This document shows positions 55,970 through 63,723 of a stretch of DNA of 64,000 bases, piece after piece (position 1 is the stretch's first letter; the number at the start of each line of letters is the position of its first letter). The position numbers and the translations under genes are program-made. Where the stretch lies: the NCBI RefSeq assembly GCF_014649955.1, contig NZ_BMUA01000017.1, positions 62,001 to 126,000 on the forward strand. Direction: 5' to 3'. The notes beneath the pieces are model-generated. The model saw only the letters and a program-made list of their open reading frames with translations, did no database searches and was not told where the DNA came from. The stretch is from Streptomyces violascens. GTDB lineage: Bacteria > Actinomycetota > Actinomycetes > Streptomycetales > Streptomycetaceae.

Positions 55970-56737
55970 ATGTCGACGACCCGCCATCTGGTCAACCGCC
56001 AACGCCGACTCGCGCACGCGGGCGCCGCCCGTGCCGCTGCGACAGAGACACCGCCGGAGCGCGGGAAGCGTTCATCCAATGCGTCCAAGGGCGTCAACTC
56101 CCTTAAAAGTAAGGCTGGTTCGGAGGTCAGGGCTCCCTCGCTGTCGGCCGGGACGCGTTCCGCCTCCCTCCGAGCGGCCACCGAGCGGTCCCTCGGCGTC
56201 CTTCGCCGCCGGGTTTCCGTCCTGGCCCCCGTCGTCCTGTGCCTACTCGTCGTCCTGCTCGGGGCCTTCGGCGCCCTCGCCGCCACCCGGGCCGATTCGC
56301 TGCGCTCCGATCCGGCCGCGCGGAACGCCGCCCTCACCGATCCGGCCCGAACCAGCGAGGTCAAGGGGCAGACGGCCAAGGCCGTCGCCGCGCTGTTCTC
56401 GTACAACTATGCCGACACCGCACCCGCCGACAAGGCCGTCTCAACTCTCCTCACCGGCAGGGCGGTTCAGCAGCACCGCGACATGCTGGCCGCCGTGCGG
56501 GCCCAGGCCAAGGACCAGAAGCTGGTGCTTACGACCACCGTGACCGAGAGCGGCGTGGAGATGATCGACGGCTCTCGTGCCCGGGTCCTCGTCTACGCCG
56601 ACCAGAGCAGCACGCGAACGGCGGGCAAGAAGCCCGAAACCACCTACGCGGCCGCCATGTTCACCGTCGACATGGTGCGGGGGAGCGGCGCCACCTGGCA
56701 GATCTCCGGCATCGACACCTTCGGGCAGGGATCGTGA
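55970..56737 (+). CDS. Mce-associated membrane protein (4)
   Basis: A 255-aa protein from ATG 55970 with AGGAG upstream. A long basic cytoplasmic N-terminus (about 85 residues, Ser/Arg/Lys-rich) leads to a membrane helix (LAPVVLCLLVVLLGAFGALA) and an NTF2-like domain (KAVAALFSYNYADTAPADKA, DQKLVLTTTVTESGVEMIDG). Paralogue of protein 2. It overlaps the lytic transglycosylase gene by 4 bp. Confidence 0.9.
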   Translation: MSTTRHLVNRQRRLAHAGAARAAATETPPERGKRSSNASKGVNSLKSKAGSEVRAPSLSAGTRSASLRAATERSLGVLRRRVSVLAPVVLCLLVVLLGAFGALAATRADSLRSDPAARNAALTDPARTSEVKGQTAKAVAALFSYNYADTAPADKAVSTLLTGRAVQQHRDMLAAVRAQAKDQKLVLTTTVTESGVEMIDGSRARVLVYADQSSTRTAGKKPETTYAAAMFTVDMVRGSGATWQISGIDTFGQGS

Positions 56738-57930
56738 AGGCCCCGGAGTTCCACCTCGCCGCGCGGCTGCCGGGCGGGAAGCGGTTACGGCGCGGGCTCG
56801 CCGGTACGGCGGTCGCGGCCGTCGCCATGGCCGCCCTCACCGCCTCGCAGGCCCCCGGCCTCCTGCACGCGGCGCCGCCCCGCCCGGACGATCCCGTGTC
56901 CGGCTCCTTGGCCGCCCTGCGCGAACAGCCCCCGGCCGACGGCTCGTACCACACCGAGCTCCCGCCGCTGGTCTCGCCACGGCCCCCGAGTGCGCCGCCC
57001 GCCGTGGGCGCGATCGACCCGGTGTGGACGCAGGAGAGCATCCCCGCCACCGTCCTCGCCGCGTACCAGCAGGCCCAGGCGCGGCTGCGGAACTCCGAAC
57101 CCCGCTGTCACCTGCCCTGGCAACTCCTCGCCGCCCTCGGCAAGGTGGAGTCGGGGCACGCGGGCGGTGGCCGGGTCGACGCGCACGGGACGACGCTGAC
57201 ACCCATCCTCGGGCCGGTGCTCAATGGCGCGGGCTTCGCCGACATCGCCGACACCGACCACGGTGCGCTGGACGGTGACACCCGCTACGACCGCGCGGTC
57301 GGGCCGATGCAGTTCATCCCGTCCACCTGGTCGACCTGGGGCCAGGACGGCAATGGTGACGGCCAAAAGGATCCCAACAACGTCTTCGACGCGGCGCTCG
57401 CCGCCGGGGTGTACCTGTGCGCGGACTCCCGTGACCTCGCGCTCCCGGCCGACCTGGACCAAGCGGTGCTGAGCTACAACCACTCGGCCGACTATCTGCG
57501 TACGGTCCTGTCGTGGCTGGAGTTCTACCGCCGGGGCACCCATGCCGTACCGGACGGGAAGGGCGTGCTGCCGACCACGCCCGGCGCGGGCAGCGCCCAG
57601 CAGATCGACGCCGATCACGGCAAGAAGCAGGGCGGCGGCATCGTCATCGGGCCCCAGCCGGGCGGCGGGCCCTCCGCCCCGGTCCCCGCGCATCCCGGCG
57701 GAAGCCCGTCCGCGTCGCCGCCTCCGCAGTCGCCGTCCCCTTCGTCCTCACCGTCCGCCTCCGCTTCTCCGAGTCCATCGCCCTCGCCGTCAAACAGCAC
57801 GAGTCCTGGGCCTTCGCCGTCGGACAGCCCCGGCCTGCCGGGTTGCCCCGCCGGATCACCCTCCGCGCCGACGACGCCGGGCTCCACCGGCACCCCCACC
57901 GCACCGGCCTGTCCCTCACCCACCCCCTGA
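56734..57930 (+). CDS. Secreted lytic transglycosylase-like protein closing the mce operon; TTA codon
   Basis: A 398-aa protein from GTG 56734 inside the previous stop. Signal/anchor RGLAGTAVAAVAMAALTASQ (about 20-40). The SLT domain (about 110-270) has the catalytic Glu in LLAALGKVESGHAGG, the GPMQFIPSTW motif and NNVFDAALAAGVYLC, the pattern of bacterial membrane-bound lytic murein transglycosylases. The last 110 residues are a Ser/Pro-rich linker with no terminal domain. Codon 18 (56785-56787) is TTA. It may open peptidoglycan for the Mce apparatus. The end overlaps the convergent DNA ligase gene by 15 bp. Confidence 0.92.
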   Translation: MKAPEFHLAARLPGGKRLRRGLAGTAVAAVAMAALTASQAPGLLHAAPPRPDDPVSGSLAALREQPPADGSYHTELPPLVSPRPPSAPPAVGAIDPVWTQESIPATVLAAYQQAQARLRNSEPRCHLPWQLLAALGKVESGHAGGGRVDAHGTTLTPILGPVLNGAGFADIADTDHGALDGDTRYDRAVGPMQFIPSTWSTWGQDGNGDGQKDPNNVFDAALAAGVYLCADSRDLALPADLDQAVLSYNHSADYLRTVLSWLEFYRRGTHAVPDGKGVLPTTPGAGSAQQIDADHGKKQGGGIVIGPQPGGGPSAPVPAHPGGSPSASPPPQSPSPSSSPSASASPSPSPSPSNSTSPGPSPSDSPGLPGCPAGSPSAPTTPGSTGTPTAPACPSPTP

Positions 57931-58992
57931 CGAGAGCACCTCCGCGAGGTCGTACCGGACCGGCTCCTCCAGCTGTGCGTAGGTGCAGCTGTCGGGGGAG
58001 CGGTCCGGGCGCCAGCGGCGGAACTGTGCGGTGTGCCGGAACCGGTCGCCCTCCATGTGGTCGTACGCCACCTCCACCACCCGCTCGGGGCGCACCGCCA
58101 CCCACGACAGGTCCTTCTTGCCGGTCCAGCGGCTGGTCGCCCCAGGAAGCCGGGCGCTTTCGTGTGCGGCCTCCTCGGCCCAGGCCGCCCACGGGTGGCC
58201 TTCGGCCGCCGGGTCGGCCATGAGCAGCGGCGCGAGCTCGTCGATCAGTTCCGCGCGGCGTTTCATCGGGAAGGCCGCGCACACGCCGACGTGCTGGAGA
58301 GCGCCCTCGGCGTCGTACAGGCCGAGCAGGAGCGAGCCGACCACCGGGCCGCTCTTGTGGTGGCGGTATCCGGCCACCACCACATCCGCCGTGCGCTCGT
58401 GCTTGATCTTGTACATGAGGCGGGCGTCGGGCCGGTAGGGAAGGTCGAGCGGCTTGGCGACCACCCCGTCGAGCCCGGCACCCTCGTACTGCTCGAACCA
58501 CCGCTTGGCCACCTCGATGTCGGTGGTGGCGGGGGCGAGGTGCACGGGCGGTGTCACGCCGTTCAGGGCCTCGGACAGGAGCGAGCGGCGCTCGGCCAGC
58601 GGGGTGTCGAGGAGCGAGGTGTCACCGAGGGCGAGCAGGTCGAAGGCGACGAAGCTCGCCGGGGTCTGTTCGGCGAGCAGTTTCACCCGGGACGCGGCGG
58701 GGTGGATGCGTTCGGTGAGCCGGTCGAAGTCGAGCCGGCCCTCGTGTGCGATGACGATCTCGCCGTCGACCACGCAGCGCTCGGGCAGACGCTCCGCCAG
58801 GGCGGCCGCCAGCTCGGGAAAGTAGCGGGTCAGAGGTTTGCCGTTGCGGCTGCCGATGACGACCTCGGCGCCGTCGCGGTGCACGATCGCCCGGAACCCG
58901 TCCCACTTCGCCTCGTACTGCATGCCGGGCGGAATGCTCGCCACGGACTTGGCGAGCATCGGCTTCATGGGCGGCATCACCGGAAGATCCAT
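57916..58992 (-). CDS. ATP-dependent DNA ligase (LigC/LigD-ligase-type)
   Basis: A 358-aa protein from ATG 58990-58992. Motif I is QYEAKWDGFRA (K29, adenylated), motif III FVAFDLLAL, motif IV GLDGVVAKPLD and motif V LMYKIKHERTADVVV; the OB-fold domain follows (about 210-340). It seals nicks in DNA, typically in the non-homologous end-joining pathway. It is divergent from a LigD-type polymerase gene with only 55 bp between start codons, so the two probably act together. Neither Ku nor a LigD nuclease domain is in the window. Confidence 0.95.
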   Translation of the reverse strand: MDLPVMPPMKPMLAKSVASIPPGMQYEAKWDGFRAIVHRDGAEVVIGSRNGKPLTRYFPELAAALAERLPERCVVDGEIVIAHEGRLDFDRLTERIHPAASRVKLLAEQTPASFVAFDLLALGDTSLLDTPLAERRSLLSEALNGVTPPVHLAPATTDIEVAKRWFEQYEGAGLDGVVAKPLDLPYRPDARLMYKIKHERTADVVVAGYRHHKSGPVVGSLLLGLYDAEGALQHVGVCAAFPMKRRAELIDELAPLLMADPAAEGHPWAAWAEEAAHESARLPGATSRWTGKKDLSWVAVRPERVVEVAYDHMEGDRFRHTAQFRRWRPDRSPDSCTYAQLEEPVRYDLAEVLSSGGG

Positions 58993-59047
58993 ACAGCCGA
59001 TTCTCACCGATATGCGGCATTGGTGCCCGCCGCCTACCGTGGCCTGC

Positions 59048-60061
59048 ATGGGCAAGGGCGAGGCGATCGAGCTGGAGGCCGGCGGGCGGACCGTCCGGCT
59101 CTCCAATCCGGGCAAGGTCTACTTCCCGGAGTTCGGCTACACCAAGCTGGACGTGGCGAACTACTACCTGGCCGTCGCCGACGGCATCACGCGCGCCCTG
59201 CGCGACCGGCCCACCACCCTGGAGCGCTATCCCGACGGCGTCGACGGCGAGTCGTTCTTCCAGAAGCGGGCCCCGAAGAACCTCCCCGACTGGATCCCCA
59301 CCGCCCGCATCGCCTTCCCCAGCGGGCGGCACGCCGACGAGATCTGCCCCACCGAACCGGCCGCCGTCCTGTGGGCGGCCCAGCTCGGCTGTCTGACCTT
59401 CCACCCCTGGCCGGTACGGCGCGAGGCCACCGACCACCCCGACGAACTCCGCATCGACCTCGACCCGCAACCGGGCACCGACTTCGACGACGCGGTGCCG
59501 GTGGCCCATGAACTCCGGGCGTTGCTCGGGGAGTTGGGGATCACGGGCTGGCCCAAGACGTCCGGCGGCCGGGGCATTCACGTGTTCGTCCCGATCGAGC
59601 CCCGCTGGACGTTCACCGAGGTGCGGCGCTGCGCCATCGCCATCGGCCGTGAGCTGGAGCGCCGTATGGAGGGGAAGGTCACCACCGCCTGGTGGAAGGA
59701 GGAGCGCGGCGAGCGGATCTTCGTGGACTACAACCAGACCGCCCGCGACCGCACCATCGCCTCCGCCTACTCGGTACGCCCCAAACCGCACGCCCCGGTC
59801 TCGGCGCCGCTGCGCTGGGACGAGCTCGACGACGTACACCCCGAGGACTTCGACCTCAGGACCATGCCCGCGCGCTACGCCGAACTCGGCGATCTGCACG
59901 CGGACATGGACACCCACGCCTTCGGCCTGGAGCCGCTCCTCGAACTCGCCGAGCGCGACGAACGCGACCACGAGCTCGGCGACATGCCGTACCCGCCGGA
60001 CTACCCGAAGATGCCGGGGGAGCCCAAGCGGGTGCAGCCGAGCCGCGCCAAGGACAAGTAG
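59048..60061 (+). CDS. LigD-type primase-polymerase domain protein
   Basis: A 337-aa single-domain protein from ATG 59048. AEP-polymerase features: NPGKVYFPEFGYTKLDVANY near the start, the metal-binding DELRIDLDPQPG (DxD), TSGGRGIHVFVPI, and IFVDYNQTARDRTIASAYSV, typical of bacterial NHEJ polymerases. It fills ends with ribo- or deoxynucleotides before ligation. In many bacteria this domain is fused with ligase and nuclease in LigD; here it stands alone, divergent from the ligase. The stop is 1 bp from that of the convergent SIS gene. Confidence 0.95.
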   Translation: MGKGEAIELEAGGRTVRLSNPGKVYFPEFGYTKLDVANYYLAVADGITRALRDRPTTLERYPDGVDGESFFQKRAPKNLPDWIPTARIAFPSGRHADEICPTEPAAVLWAAQLGCLTFHPWPVRREATDHPDELRIDLDPQPGTDFDDAVPVAHELRALLGELGITGWPKTSGGRGIHVFVPIEPRWTFTEVRRCAIAIGRELERRMEGKVTTAWWKEERGERIFVDYNQTARDRTIASAYSVRPKPHAPVSAPLRWDELDDVHPEDFDLRTMPARYAELGDLHADMDTHAFGLEPLLELAERDERDHELGDMPYPPDYPKMPGEPKRVQPSRAKDK

Positions 60062-60062
60062 G

Positions 60063-61115
60063 TCAGGCGACCGCGACCGGCGAGGCCGGCTCGAAGTCCG
60101 CCGCGTCGACGCCGCCCTCCTTGGTGTCGTCGTTGGCGAACACGAACGACTCGATGGGCACGTCGCGTTCGTCGCTGAGCGCCGCCACCAGCTCCTGCAC
60201 CACGACCGTCTCCAGGACGACCCGGGCGCTGGGGGCGCACTGGGGCAGGCGTACTACACCGAGGCTGTCGGCCGCCTCGACGTCCTGGGTGGTGACCAGG
60301 AGGGTGAGATGGCCGGCCGCCGACAGGGAGCGGGCCAGTTCGACCTCGCGGCCGTCGCCGAACACGAGGTGCAGGGTGTTGCCCGCCGACTCCATCTCGC
60401 CGTGCAGGTAGTTGCGGGTGACCGAGGCCGCGGCCGGCATCCGGGGCACCTCGCGAAGGAGCAGGGCCGCCTCCTCGGCGCTGACCCGGGAGGCACCGGA
60501 GGCCACGCAGTCGGCCGCCACGCACCGGGCCGCGCGCGAGCGGAGGGCGTCCACCATCTGGCTCGCGCGGGCGCGGACGCTCTCGGCGTGCGCGGCGATG
60601 CCGTCCCACCGGTCGCCCCGGCGGCCCGCGATGGCGCCGGCGATCAGGTCGAGGGCGACGACCGTGGCGGTGAAGCCCACGGTCGAGGCGTACGAGTCGG
60701 GCTCGTTGCCCATGTCCACGGTCAGGTCGGCGAGTTCGCCGAGGGGCGAGGGGGTGACATTGAGGACGGCGAGCGTCGGCACGCCCCGTGCCGCCTTGAA
60801 CGCCGCGATCGTCTCCGAGCTGCGGCCGCCCTGCGAGACCCCGATCAAGAGATCGGTGTCGAAGCCGCGCAGCCCGTCCTCGATCTCGCTGGCGAGCACC
60901 CGCTGGGTCGGCACACCGTGACCGCGCAGGACCTCGACCGGGACGGCGAGGGCCGCGTAGGAGGCGCCGATCCCGGCCAGGAGCGGACGCTCGGCCGTGC
61001 GCAGCCTGTCGAGCGTCGGGCCGTCCAGTTGCCGCCGCACCTGGGCGATCACGCGCTCAAGCGCCTGCGGCTGACCACTTTGGCCGTCGAGGAAGGTGAT
61101 ACGCGATCCGGACAT
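60063..61115 (-). CDS. SIS-domain protein, GlmS-isomerase-like (sugar-phosphate/aminosugar)
   Basis: A 350-aa protein from ATG 61113-61115. Two SIS domains: the first with LLAGIGASYAALAVPVEVLR and LIGVSQGGRSSETIAAFKAA (the SxSGxS-like phosphosugar loop is changed to SQGGRS), the second from about 190, ending in the ELVAALSDERDVPIE segment. It resembles the isomerase half of glucosamine-6-phosphate synthase or AgaS-type deaminases, without the glutaminase half. Its divergent GntR partner suggests an aminosugar or related catabolic switch. Confidence 0.85.
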   Translation of the reverse strand: MSGSRITFLDGQSGQPQALERVIAQVRRQLDGPTLDRLRTAERPLLAGIGASYAALAVPVEVLRGHGVPTQRVLASEIEDGLRGFDTDLLIGVSQGGRSSETIAAFKAARGVPTLAVLNVTPSPLGELADLTVDMGNEPDSYASTVGFTATVVALDLIAGAIAGRRGDRWDGIAAHAESVRARASQMVDALRSRAARCVAADCVASGASRVSAEEAALLLREVPRMPAAASVTRNYLHGEMESAGNTLHLVFGDGREVELARSLSAAGHLTLLVTTQDVEAADSLGVVRLPQCAPSARVVLETVVVQELVAALSDERDVPIESFVFANDDTKEGGVDAADFEPASPVAVA

Positions 61116-61320
61116 GAAGGGATCCTTTCGTAGGTCCCGCCGCGTGCGGGCGGCGGGAGCGGACAAATGGGAGGAGCGGGCGGAGCTTCAGGCCTTGGAG
61201 GCCGGATCGTCCTCCTGGGCGGCGCCCGGGGGAATGGCGTCAAGGGAGCGCACGGGAGTGTCCGCAGGTGCGTCGGCGGATATGTCGGCGGCACCTCCCT
61301 CGCCCGACTCGCCCTCCATG

Positions 61321-61369
61321 GGTTCGCGGCCGGGCGTCGGCAGGGGCTCTCGGCTCCCGGCCGCGAACC
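61321..61369. repeat. Long perfect inverted repeat upstream of GntR gene
   Basis: Arms GGTTCGCGGCCGGG (61321-61334) and CCCGGCCGCGAACC (61356-61369), 14 bp perfect, with a 21-base loop. It lies 57 bp before the GntR start and 205 bp before the SIS start. Confidence 0.9.
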
Positions 61370-61380
61370 GCCGCAGGGCC

Positions 61381-61400
61381 AGTGGTATGCAGTGGTACGC
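61381..61400. promoter_or_regulatory. Tandem decamer AGTGGTATGC/AGTGGTACGC
   Basis: Two adjacent 10-bp direct repeats with one mismatch, 26 bp before the GntR start. AGTGGT resembles the half-site of GntR/HutC-type operators (compare DasR sites, AGTGGT...ACCACT). Probable autoregulatory site. Confidence 0.6.
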
Positions 61401-61426
61401 TCCGAAGATCCCGCTGGAGGTTTTCG

Positions 61427-62173
61427 ATGAGTGCCCACGCCGCCCCCGCCCGCACCAGCGGACCCGCCCCCCTGTGGGCGCAGACCGCCGAGCTCATCCA
61501 GGACGAGATCCAGCGCCGGGGCCTGGCCGCGGGCGCCCGGCTGCCCGCCGAGCGCGAACTCTGCGAACGGCTCGACATCTCCCGCGTGACCCTGCGCAAG
61601 GCGCTGGCGCACCTCGCCGACCAGGGTCTGGCGACGGCCTCGCACGGCCGGGGCTGGTTCGTCGCGGCGCCGGTGGCACCCCGCGAGTGGCCCAACGACC
61701 TGGAGTCCTTTACGACGACGGCCCGCCGCAAGCACATGCGGCCGAGCTCCCTGGTGCTGCACCAGGAGCTGCGCCCAGCCACCCTCCACGACGGCGACCG
61801 CCTCGACGTACCGGCCGGTGCCCCGCTGCTGCGCCTGGAGCGCGTCCGGCTGCTCGACGACGTACGCATCGCCGTGGACCGCACCCTGCTGGTGGCCTCC
61901 CTCGCGCCAGGCCTCGACGAGGTGGACTTCACCGCCGCGTCGCTCTTCGAGGAACTGCACGCCCGCGGCGTCGAACTGGACCGCTCCGAGACCACCATCG
62001 AGGCGCGCGGCGCGGACGAGGCCCTCGCCCGGCACCTCGGGATCGAGCCGGGTTCGCCCGTGCTCGCCCTGGACCAGACGATCTACGCCCGGGACGAGCG
62101 CCCCGTGCTCCTGTCGACGGTCGAGTACAGCGGTGACCGCTACCGCCTGCGCACCACACTCCAGTCACGCTGA
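61427..62173 (+). CDS. GntR-family regulator, HutC subfamily
   Basis: A 248-aa protein from ATG 61427 with GGAGG upstream. The N-terminal winged helix is at about 25-80 (LPAERELCERLDISRVTLRK, then HGRGWFV), the UTRA effector domain from about 90 (ASLFEELHARGVELDRSETT, then DQTIYARDERPVLLSTVEYS). It probably responds to a phosphosugar handled by the divergent SIS enzyme. Confidence 0.94.
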   Translation: MSAHAAPARTSGPAPLWAQTAELIQDEIQRRGLAAGARLPAERELCERLDISRVTLRKALAHLADQGLATASHGRGWFVAAPVAPREWPNDLESFTTTARRKHMRPSSLVLHQELRPATLHDGDRLDVPAGAPLLRLERVRLLDDVRIAVDRTLLVASLAPGLDEVDFTAASLFEELHARGVELDRSETTIEARGADEALARHLGIEPGSPVLALDQTIYARDERPVLLSTVEYSGDRYRLRTTLQSR

Positions 62174-62400
62174 CAGGCGCGGACGGGCCGGGCCGCCGCC
62201 ATGGGGCGCGAACACGGGGGCCGTTCGTCACCGGCCGGCCCGAACGGCTCGCGGCTCCCGCACATCCGGCCCGGCCGACGGTCCGCGCCCGCGCGCACTG
62301 GGGCTGCTTCAGGGCGCCCCGAACGCCTCCGTCCCGAATTGTCAGTGCCCGGTGCAAGACTCAAGATGGCAGGACAACGGGACACACGAAGGGGCTCACC

Positions 62401-63186
62401 ATGCTCACCACCCGTTACGTCACGGGCTCTCCCAGCTGGTTCGACCTCGCCACCCCCGACCTGGACGCGGCGGTCGCCTTCTACACCGGAGTCTTCGACT
62501 GGACCTTCCAGCCGGGCGGCCCGGAAGTCGGCGGGTACGGCACGTTCCAGGCCGACGGCAAGACCATCGCGGGCGGCATGGCCATCACCGCCGAGCAGGG
62601 CGATCCCGCCTGGAACGTGTACTTCCGGACGCCGGATGCCGACGAAACGGCCAAGGCCGTCGAGCGGGACGGCGGCATCGTCGTCCTCCAGCCGATGGAC
62701 GTCATGGAGCTCGGCCGCAGCGCGCACTTCCGGGACCCGGCGGGCGTCGGCTTCGCCGCCTGGCAGCCGAAACAGATGAGCGGCATGGAAGCCGCCAACG
62801 AGCCGAACACGCTGTCCTGGGTCGAGCTGGCCACCCCGGACGTCAAGGCGGCCACCGGCTTCTACCACGCGGTGTTCGGCTGGGAGACCTCCGAGGTGCC
62901 CTTCCCGGGCGGCACGTACACGACGGTCAACCCCGCGGCGGTCGGCCCCGACTCGATGTTCGGCGGCGTCATCCCGCTCGACGGCGACCCACTGGAGGCC
63001 GAAGCGGGGGCGTACTGGATGCCGTACATCGAAGTGGCCGACGTCGACGCGGTCGCCACCAAGGCGCAGGAGCTGGGCGGCACGGTCCGGATGGCGCCCG
63101 TGGACATCGAGGGCGTGGGCCGCCTCGCCAAACTCGCCGACCCGCATGGTGCCCGCATCGCGATCATCAAGGGGGCGACGGGGTAG
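62401..63186 (+). CDS. VOC-family protein with two glyoxalase-like domains
   Basis: A 261-aa protein with two tandem VOC domains: residues about 10-120 (WFDLATPDLDAAVAFYTGVF) and about 135-255 (WVELATPDVKAATGFYHAVF), the second ending in ADPHGARIAIIKG. Such two-domain proteins resemble CFP30-type hydroxylase-named proteins in actinobacteria; the reaction is unknown. It is monocistronic; the 227 bp upstream have no further gene. Confidence 0.92.
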   Translation: MLTTRYVTGSPSWFDLATPDLDAAVAFYTGVFDWTFQPGGPEVGGYGTFQADGKTIAGGMAITAEQGDPAWNVYFRTPDADETAKAVERDGGIVVLQPMDVMELGRSAHFRDPAGVGFAAWQPKQMSGMEAANEPNTLSWVELATPDVKAATGFYHAVFGWETSEVPFPGGTYTTVNPAAVGPDSMFGGVIPLDGDPLEAEAGAYWMPYIEVADVDAVATKAQELGGTVRMAPVDIEGVGRLAKLADPHGARIAIIKGATG

Positions 63187-63204
63187 GCGGCTGCCGTGAG
63201 CAGC

Positions 63205-63261
63205 GCCGGGCGCCGATCGACTCCGGGCCCGTGAGGAGGGCCGGGCGCCGATCGACTCCGG
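63205..63261. repeat. 22-bp perfect direct repeat, 35 bp apart
   Basis: Copies at 63205-63226 and 63240-63261, each beginning GCCGGGCGCC and ending GACTCCGG, between the VOC gene and the WhiB-like gene. TTGACC and TTGATC words follow at about 63275-63292 as possible promoter elements. Confidence 0.85.
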
Positions 63262-63313
63262 CGTTCAACATTCGTTGACCGGACGTTGATCAGTGCCCGG
63301 CAGCGTGGGGCGC

Positions 63314-63565
63314 ATGCTGAACGACACCATCACCATCGGCCCGGAACTCACCTGGCAGGAGACCGCGTTGTGCGCCCAGGCGGGGCCCGAGTTCTTCTTC
63401 CCCGCCCCGGGCAGCTCCACCCGGGAGGCCAAGCAGCTCTGCGGAGCGTGCGAGCAACGCAAGGCCTGCCTCGAGTACGCCCTGGCCAACGACGAACGAT
63501 TCGGCGTGTGGGGCGGCCTCTCCGAGAAGGAGCGGCTGAACCTGCAGCGCACCCGGCAGCGCTGA
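63314..63565 (+). CDS. WhiB-like [4Fe-4S] protein (Wbl family)
   Basis: An 83-aa protein from ATG 63314; a GTG at 63293 would add seven residues. Four cysteines ligate the cluster: C20, C43, C46, C52 (C-x22-CxxC-x5-C), followed by FGVWGGLSEKER, the Wbl turn motif, and a basic tail (NLQRTRQR). Wbl proteins bind the principal sigma factor and control development, antibiotic production or redox responses. Which Wbl class this is cannot be decided here. Direct repeats upstream may be control sites. Confidence 0.94.
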   Translation: MLNDTITIGPELTWQETALCAQAGPEFFFPAPGSSTREAKQLCGACEQRKACLEYALANDERFGVWGGLSEKERLNLQRTRQR

Positions 63566-63723
63566 CTGCGCGCGGCCGGACCCTCCGGCCCTCCGGACCC
63601 TCCGTGCCCTGTCCGGGCCCACCCGTCCCGATCGCGCCGGATCGCCCCACGACCCCTGGCGCCGCGCCGCCCGGGCGGTCCATGCTGGCCCCGCATCGAC
63701 AACTGCGGGAAAAGGGGGCCGAG

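Larger units (their letters stand above)
61116..61426. other. 311-bp divergent control region, SIS gene / GntR gene
   Basis: No supported gene. It contains a 14-bp-arm inverted repeat (61321-61369) and a tandem 10-bp repeat (61381-61400), listed separately. GGAGG at 61416-61420 is the GntR ribosome site. Confidence 0.6.

Noticed and set aside
57700-57910. Ser/Pro repeat at the end of the transglycosylase as a separate gene or sequence artefact.
   Set aside because: Ser/Pro-rich linkers are common in secreted actinobacterial proteins and the frame is continuous to the stop.
61167-61430. Gly-rich plus-strand frame between SIS and GntR genes.
   Set aside because: No ribosome site or conserved motif; it spans the inverted and direct repeats and overlaps the GntR start.
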